Part shown: one piece after another, positions 57,113 to 64,000 of the stretch
How the letters are laid out: each line of letters starts with the position of its first letter
How positions within the stretch are numbered: the stretch's first letter is position 1
Source of the DNA: Terebella lapidaria
Lineage: Eukaryota > Annelida > Polychaeta > Terebellida > Terebellidae
Direction: 5' to 3'
Assembly (NCBI GenBank): GCA_949152475.1
Contig: OX424559.1
Coordinates: 35,447,119-35,511,118 of the forward strand
DNA: 64,000 nt
Position numbers and translations under genes: made by a program
Notes under the pieces: model-generated
The model's database searches: none
What the model was told of the DNA's origin: nothing
Seen by the model: only the letters and a program-made list of their open reading frames with translations

Positions 57113-60100
57113 GTGCCCAAATCCCAGACCACACATTGAAGGAGTAGCAGTACCAGTAGCAGTAGCAGTAACGTCCGCCTGCCAGCACTTGGAGGAGTAG
57201 CAATAGCAGTAGCAGTAGCGTCCGCCTGCCAGACCAGACCTTGGGGAGTAGCAGTAGCAATAGCAGTAGCGTCCGCCCGCCAGACAAGGCCTTGGAGGAG
57301 TAGCAATAGCAGTAGCAGTAGCGTCCGCCTGACAAACCAGACCTTGGAGTAGTAGTAGCAATAGCAGTAGCAGTAGCGTCTGCCTGCCAGACCAGACCTT
57401 GGAGTAGCAGTAGCAATAGCAGTAGCGTCCACCTCCAGTCCAGCCCTTGGAGGAGTAGCAATAGCATTAGCAGTAGCATCCGCCTGCCAGACCAGACCTT
57501 GGAGGAGTAGCAATAGCAGTAGCAGTAGCGTCCGCCTGACAGACCAGACCTTCGAGTAGCAGTAGCAATAGCAGTAGTGTCCACCTCCCAGACCAGCCCT
57601 TGGAGGAGTAGCAATAGCAGTAGCAGTAGCGTCCACCTCCCAGACCAGCCCTTGGAGGAGTAGCAATAGCAGTAGCAGTAGCGTCCGCCTGACAGACCAG
57701 ACCTTGGAGGAGTAGCAATAGCAGTAGCAGTAGCGTCCGCCTGACAGACCAGACCTTCGAGTAGCAGTAGCAATAGCAGTAGCGTCCACCTCCCAGACCA
57801 CCCCTTGGAGGAGTAGCAATACTAGTAGCAGTAGCGTTCACCTCCAGTCCAGCCCTTGGTGGAGTAGCAATAGCAGTAGCAGTAGCGTCCACCTCCCAGA
57901 CCAGCCCTTGGATGAGTAGCAATAGCAGTAGCAGTAGCGTCCGCCTGTCAGACCAGACCTTTGAGTAGCAGTAGCAATAGCAGTAGCGTCCACATCTAGT
58001 CCAGCCCTTGGAGGAGTAGCAATAGCATTAGCAGTAGCATCCGCCTGCCAGACCAGACCTTGGAGGAGTAGCAATAGCAGTAGCGTATGTCTCCCACACC
58101 AGCCCTTGGAGGAGTAGCAATAGCAGTAGCAGTAGCGTCCGCCTGACAGACCAGACCTTCGAGTAGCAGTAGAAATAGCAGTAGCGTTCACCTCGAGTCC
58201 AGCCCTTGGTGGAGTAGCAATAGCAGTAGCAGTAGCGTCCACCTCCCAGACCAGCCCTTGGAGGAGTAGCAATAGCAGTAGCAGGAGCGTCCACCTGCCA
58301 GATCAGACCTTGGAGTAGCAGTAGCAATAGCAGTAGCAGTAGCGTCCACCTCCAGTCCTGCACTTGGAGGAGTAGGAAAAGCAGTAGCAGTAGCGTCCGC
58401 CTGCCAGATCAGACCTTGGAGTAGCAGTAGCAATAGCAGTAGCAGTAGCGTCCACCTCCAGTCCAGCCCTCGGAGTAGCAATAGCATTAGCGTCCACCTC
58501 CAGTCCAGGCCTTGGAGGAGTAGCAATAGCAGTAGCAGTAGCGTCCGCCTGCCAGACCGGACCTTGGGGAGTAGCAGTAGCAATAGCAGTAGCGTCCGCC
58601 TGCCAGACCAGACCTTGGAGGAGTAGCAATAGCAGTAGCAGTAGCGTCCGCCTGCCAGACCAGGCCTTGGAGTAGCAGTAGCAATAGCAATAGCAGTAGC
58701 GTAAACCTCCAGTCCAGCCCTTGGTGGAGTAGCAATAGCAGTAGTAGTAGTGTCCGCCTGACAAACCAGACCTTGGAGTAGCAGTAGCAATAGCAGTAGC
58801 GTCCACCTCCAGTCCAGCCCTTGGTGGAGTAGCAACAGCAGTAGCAGCAGCGTCCGCCTGACAGACCAGACCTTGGAGTAGCAGTAGCAATAGCAGTAGT
58901 GTCCACCTCCCAGACCAGCCACTGGAGGAGTAGCAACAGCAGTAGCAGTAGCGTCCGCCTGCCAGACCAGGCCTTGGGGAGTAGCAGTAGCAATAGCAGT
59001 AGCAGTAGTGTCCGCCTACCAGACCAGACCTTGGAGTAGCAGTAGCAATAGCAGTAGCAGTAGCACCTCCAGTCCAGCCCTTGGTGGAGTAGCAATAGCA
59101 GTAGCGTCTGCCTGACAGACCAGACATTGGAATAGCAGTAGCAATAGCAGTAGCAGTAGCGTCCACCTCCCAGACCAGCCCTTGGAGGAGTAGCAATAGC
59201 AGTAGCAGTAGCGTCCACCTCCCAGACCAGCCCTTGGAGGAGTAGCAATAGCAGTAGCAGTAGCGTTTGCCTGCCAGACCAGACCTTGGAGTAGCAGTAG
59301 CAATAGCAGTAGCAGTAGCGTCCGCCTGACAGACCAGACCTTGGAGTAGCAGTAGCAATAGCAGTAGCGTCCACCTCCCAGACCAGCCCTTGGAGGAGTA
59401 GCAATAGCAGTAGCAGTAGGGTCCGCCTGCCAGACCAGGCCTTGGGGAGTAGCAGTAGCAATAGCAGTAGCATCCGCCTGACAAACAAGACGTAAGAGGA
59501 GTAGCAATAGTAGTAGTGTCCGCCTGACAGACTAGACCTTGGAGTAGCAGTAGCAATAGCAGTAGCGTCCACCTCCAGTCCAGCCCTTGGAGGAGTAGCA
59601 ATAGCAGTAGCAGTAGCGTCCGCCTGCCAGACCAGACCTTGGAGTAGCAGTAGCAATAGCAGTAGCGTCCACCTCCAGTCCAGCCCTTGGTGGAGTAACA
59701 ATAGCAGTAGCGTCCGCCTGACAGACCAGACCTTGGAGTAGCAGTAGCAATAGCAGTAGCGTCCACCTCCAGTCCAGCCCTTGGTGGAGTAACAATAGCA
59801 GTAGCGTCCGCCTGACAGACCAGACCTTGGAGTAGCAGTAGCAATTTCAGTAGCAGTAGCGTCCACCTCCCAGACCAGCCCTTGGAGGAGTAGCAATAGC
59901 AGTAGCAGTAGCGTCCGCCTGCCAGACCAGGCCTTGGGGAGTAGCAGTAGCAGTAGCAGTAGCGTCCGGCTGACAGACCAGACCATGGAGTAGCAGTAGC
60001 AATAGCAGTAGCAGTAGCGTCCACCTCCAGTCCAGCCCTTGGTGGAGTAGCAATAGCAGTAGCGTCCACCTCCCAGACCAGCCCTTGGAGGAGTAGCAAT

Positions 60101-63100
60101 AGCAGTAGCAGTAGCGTCCTCCCGCCAGACCAGACCTTGGAGTAGCAGTAGCAATAGCAGTAGCGTCCACCTCCAGTCCAGCCCTTGGAGGAGTAGCAAT
60201 AGCAGTAGCAGTAGCGTCCACCTCCCAGACCAGCCCTTGGAGGAGTAGCAATAGCAGTAGCAGTAGCGTCCGCCTGCCAGACCAGGCCTTGGGGAGTAGC
60301 AGTAGCAATAGCAGTAGCATCCGCCTACCAAGCAAGACCTTGGAGGAGTAGCAACAGCAGTAGCAGTAGCATCCGCCTGACAGACCAGACCTTGGAGTAG
60401 CAGTAGCAGTAGCGTCCACCTCCAGTCCAGCCCTTGGTGGAGTAGCAATAGCAGTAGCAGTAGAATTCACCTCCCAGACCAGCCCTTACAGGAGTAGCAA
60501 TAGCAGTAGCAGTAGCGTCCGCCTGCCACACCAGACCTTGGAGTAGCAGTAGCAATAGCAATAGCAGTAGCAGTAGCGTCCACCTCCAGTCCAGCCCTTG
60601 GTGGAGTAGCAATAGCAGTAGCAGTAGCGTCCGCCTGACAGACCAGACCTTCGAGTAGCAGTAGCAATAGCAGGAGCAGTAGCGTCCACCTCCCAGACCA
60701 GCCCTTGGAGGAGTAGCAATAGCAGTAGCAGTAGCGTCCGCCTGCCAGACCAGGCCTTGGGGAATAGCAGTAGCAATAGCAGTACCACCCGCCTGCCAAA
60801 CAAGACCTTGGAGGAGTAGCAGTAGCAGTAGCAGTAGCGTCCGTCTCCCACACCAGCCCTTGGTGGAGTAGCAATAGCAGTAGCAGTAGCGACCACCTCC
60901 TAGACCAGCCCTTGGAGGAGTATCAATAGCAATAGCAGTAGCGTCCGCCTCCCACACCAGCCCTTGGAGGAGTAGCAATATCAGTAGCAGTAGCAATAGC
61001 AGTAGCAATAGCAGTAGCAGAAACAGTAGCAGTAGCAGTAGCAATAGCAGTAGCAATAGCAGTAGCAGTAGCTTCCCAGTCTCAGATCAAGCTCCGGTGT
61101 ATCAGTAGCAATAGCAGTAGCGTGCGCTTCCCAGACCAGACATTGGAGGAGTAGCAGTAGCAATAGCAGTAGCAGTAGCGTCCACCTCCCAGACCAGCCC
61201 TTGGAGGAGTAGCAATAGCAGTAGCGTCCGCCTGCCAGACCAGGCCTTGGGGAGTAGCAGTAGAAATAGCAGTAGCATCCACCTGCCAAACAAGACGTTG
61301 GAGGAGTAGCAATAGCAGTAGCAGTAGCGTCCGCCTGACAGACCAGACCTTGGAGTAGCAGTAGCAATAGCAGTAGCGTCCACCTCCAGTACAGCCCTTG
61401 GTGGAGTAGCAATAGCAGTAGCAGTAGCGTCCGCCTGCCAGACCAGACCTTGGAGTAGCAGTAGCAATAGCAGTAGCAGTAGCGTCCACCTCCCAGACCA
61501 GCCCTTGGAGGAATAGCAGTAGCAGTAGCGTCCGCCTGCCAGACCAGGCCTTGGGGAGTAGCAGTAGCAATAGCAGTAGCAGTAGCGTCCGCCTACCAGA
61601 CCAAACCTTGGAGTAGCAGTAGCAATAGCAGTAGCGTCCACCTCCAGTACAGCCCTTGGTGGAGTAGCAATAGCAGTAGCAGTAGCGTCCGCCTGACAGA
61701 CCAGACCTTGGAGTAGCAGTAGCAATAGCAGTAGCAGTAGCGTCCACCTCCAGTCCATCCCTTGGTGGAGTAGCAATAGCAGTAGTAGTAGGGTTGACCT
61801 CCCAGACCAGCCCTTGGAGGAGTAGCAATAGCAGTAGCAGTAGCGTCCGCCTGCCAGACCAGACCTTGGAGTAGCAGTAGCAATAGCAGTAGCGTCCACC
61901 TCCAGTCCAGCCCTTGGAGGAGTAGCAATAGCAGTAGCAGTAGCGTCCGCCTGCCAGACCAGACCTTGGAGTAGCAGTAGCAATAGCAGTAGCGTCCACC
62001 TCCAGTCCAGCCCTTGGTGGAGTAACAATAGCAGTAGCGTCCGCCTGACAGACCAGACCATGGAGTAGCAGTAGCAATTTCAGTAGCAGTAGCGTCTCCT
62101 CCCAGACCAGCCCTTGGAGGAGTAGCAATAGCAGTAGCAGTAGCGTCCGCCTGCCAGACCAGGCCTTGGGGAGTAGCAGTAGCAATAGCAGTAGCATCTG
62201 CCTACCAGACCAGACCTTGGAGTAGCAGTAGCAATAGCAGTAGCAGTAGCACCTCCAGTCCAGCCCTTGGTGGAGTAGCAATAGCAGTAGCAGTAGCGTC
62301 CGGCTGACAGACCAGACCATGGAGTAGCAGTAGCAATAGCAGTAGCAGTAGCGTCCACCTCCAGTCCAGCCCTTGGTGGAGTAGCAATAGCAGTAGCGTC
62401 CACCTCCCAGACCAGCCCTTGGAGGAGTAGCAATAGCAGTAGCAGTAGCGTCCTCCCGCCAGACCAGACCTTGGAGTAGCAGTAGCAATAGCAGTAGCGT
62501 CCACCTCCAGTCCAGCCCTTGGAGGAGTAGCAATAGCAGTAGCAGTAGCGTCCACCTCCCAGACCAGCCCTTGGAGGAGTAGCAATAGCAGTAGCAGTAG
62601 CGTCCGCCTGCCAGACCAGGCCTTGGGGAGTAGCAGTAGCAATAGCAGTAGCATCCGCCTACCAAGCAAGACCTTGGAGGAGTAGCAACAGCAGTAGCAG
62701 TAGCATCCGCCTGACAGACCAGACCTTGGAGTAGCAGTAGCAGTAGCGTCCACCTCCAGTCCAGCCCTTGGTGGAGTAGCAATAGCAGTAGCAGTAGAAT
62801 TCACCTCCCAGACCAGCCCTTACAGGAGTAGCAATAGCAGTAGCAGTAGCGTCCGCCTGCCAGACCAGACCTTGGAGTAGCAGTAGCAATAGCAATAGCA
62901 GTAGCATTAGCGTCCACCTCCAGTCCAGCCCTTGGTGGAGTAGCAATAGCAGTAGCAGTAGCGTCCGCCTGACAGACCAGACCTTCGAGTAGCAGTAGCA
63001 ATAGCAGGAGCAGTAGCGTCCACCTCCCAGACCAGCCCTTGGAGGAGTAGCAATAGCAGTAGCAGTAGCGTCCGCCTGCCAGACCAGGCCTTGGGGAATA

Positions 63101-64000
63101 GCAGTAGCAATAGCAGTACCACCCGCCTGCCAAACAAGACCTTGGAGGAGTAGCAGTAGCAGTAGCAGTAGCGTCCGTCTCCCACACCAGCCCTTGGTGG
63201 AGTAGCAATAGCAGTAGCAGTAGCGACCACCTCCTAGACCAGCCCTTGGAGGAGTATCAATAGCAATAGCAGTAGCGTCCGCCTCCCACACCAGCCCTTG
63301 GAGGAGTAGCAATATCAGTAGCAGTAGCAATAGCAGTAGCAATAGCAGTAGCAGAAACAGTAGCAGTAGCAGTAGCAATAGCAGTAGCAATAGCAGTAGC
63401 AGTAGCTTCCCAGTCTCAGATCAAGCTCCGGTGTATCAGTAGCAATAGCAGTAGCGTGCGCTTCCCAGACCAGACATTGGAGGAGTAGCAGTAGCAATAG
63501 CAGTAGCAGTAGCGTCCACCTCCCAGACCAGCCCTTGGAGGAGTAGCAATAGCAGTAGCGTCCGCCTGCCAGACCAGGCCTTGGGGAGTAGCAGTAGAAA
63601 TAGCAGTAGCATCCACCTGCCAAACAAGACGTTGGAGGAGTAGCAATAGCAGTAGCAGTAGCGTCCGCCTGACAGACCAGACCTTGGAGTAGCAGTAGCA
63701 ATAGCAGTAGCGTCCACCTCCAGTACAGCCCTTGGTGGAGTAGCAATAGCAGTAGCAGTAGCGTCCGCCTGCCAGACCAGACCTTTGAGTAGCAGTAGCA
63801 ATAGCAGTAGCAGTAGCGTCCACCTCCCAGACCAGCCCTTGGAGGAATAGCAGTAGCAGTAGCGTCCGCCTGCCAGACCAGGCCTTGGGGAGTAGCAGTA
63901 GCAATAGCAGTAGCAGTAGCGTCCGCCTACCAGACCAAACCTTGGAGTAGCAGTAGCAATAGCAGTAGCGTCCACCTCCAGTACAGCCCTTGGTGGAGTA
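57113..64000. repeat. AGCAGT/AGCAAT-rich satellite array, runs off the window
   Basis: Modules of about 46-58 bp (52 bp between 59,161 and 59,213) alternate a hexamer run AGTAGCAATAGCAGTAGC with GTCCACCTCCAGTCCAGCCC or GTCCGCCTGCCAGACCAGAC. The plus strand is TAG-rich and the minus strand almost free of stops, giving Leu- and Cys-Tyr-rich pseudo-frames of up to 653 codons. The repeat structure alone explains them. Confidence 0.95.
59945..64000. repeat. 2,334-bp higher-order repeat within the AGCAGT array
   Basis: Copy 1 is about 59,945-62,278 and copy 2 about 62,279 to the window end. The rare variant CGTCCGGCTGACAGACCAGA occurs at 59,963 and 62,297, and a hexamer-only run followed by CTTCCCAGTCTCAGATCAAG at 61,070 and 63,404, both 2,334 bp apart. 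Only a handful of differences are seen (near 60,530, 60,575 and 61,450). Confidence 0.9.

Noticed and set aside
57058-63975. Minus-strand frames up to 653 codons rich in Leu and Cys-Tyr runs
   Set aside because: They follow from a hexamer-rich satellite with no stop on the minus strand. Several frames are open at once over the same DNA and no domain or splice structure is present.

Overview
This is a repeat-dense stretch of animal nuclear DNA with no bacterial-type organisation. Non-LTR retrotransposons, MITEs, a tRNA-derived SINE, kilobases of satellite DNA and a split gene with GT-AG introns encoding EGF-like and fibrinogen-related (FReD) domains point to a metazoan. The repeat style suggests a marine invertebrate such as a mollusc or lancelet, but the species cannot be fixed from the sequence alone.

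Layout: (1) 1-13,160 is a tandem macro-repeat. Blocks of a 22-bp minisatellite alternate with a roughly 4-kb spacer that begins with the C-terminal end of an old LINE ORF2. Two near-identical macro-units are seen (2,322-7,220 and 7,263-13,160), and unit 1 carries a MITE with a second MITE inside it. (2) 13,168-22,289 is a LINE (LINE-1, minus strand) with a 7-bp target duplication, split by a 3.9-kb unclassified element, E1 (14,202-18,095). (3) 22,290-38,197 is more 22-bp minisatellite interrupted by two closely related LINEs (LINE-2 at 24,265-29,415 and LINE-3 at 30,885-34,950, both minus). (4) 38,198-41,018 is a third copy of the old LINE tail, split by a 5'-truncated jockey/CR1-like LINE (plus strand) with an unbroken RT frame. 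(5) 41,033-48,634 holds five 3' exons of the EGF-FReD gene on the plus strand. Its introns carry a SINE, a second AGGTCA-bearing repeat element (E2) and tandem repeats. The last exon has a frameshift and the first visible EGF domain lacks one cysteine, so the gene may be a pseudogene or diverged paralogue. (6) 48,635-53,345 is mostly decayed dispersed repeat or featureless. (7) 53,374-55,672 is a decayed LINE fragment ending in a near-perfect 445-bp-arm palindrome. (8) 55,846-64,000 is satellite: a 95-bp minisatellite followed by an AGCAGT/AGCAAT-rich array with a 2,334-bp higher-order period that runs off the window.

The only cellular gene recognised is the EGF-FReD gene. Everything else is mobile or satellite DNA. 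The value of the window is that duplicated copies give empty-site controls, so several insertions can be dated relative to one another and their target duplications read directly. Percent identities and copy counts are by eye.
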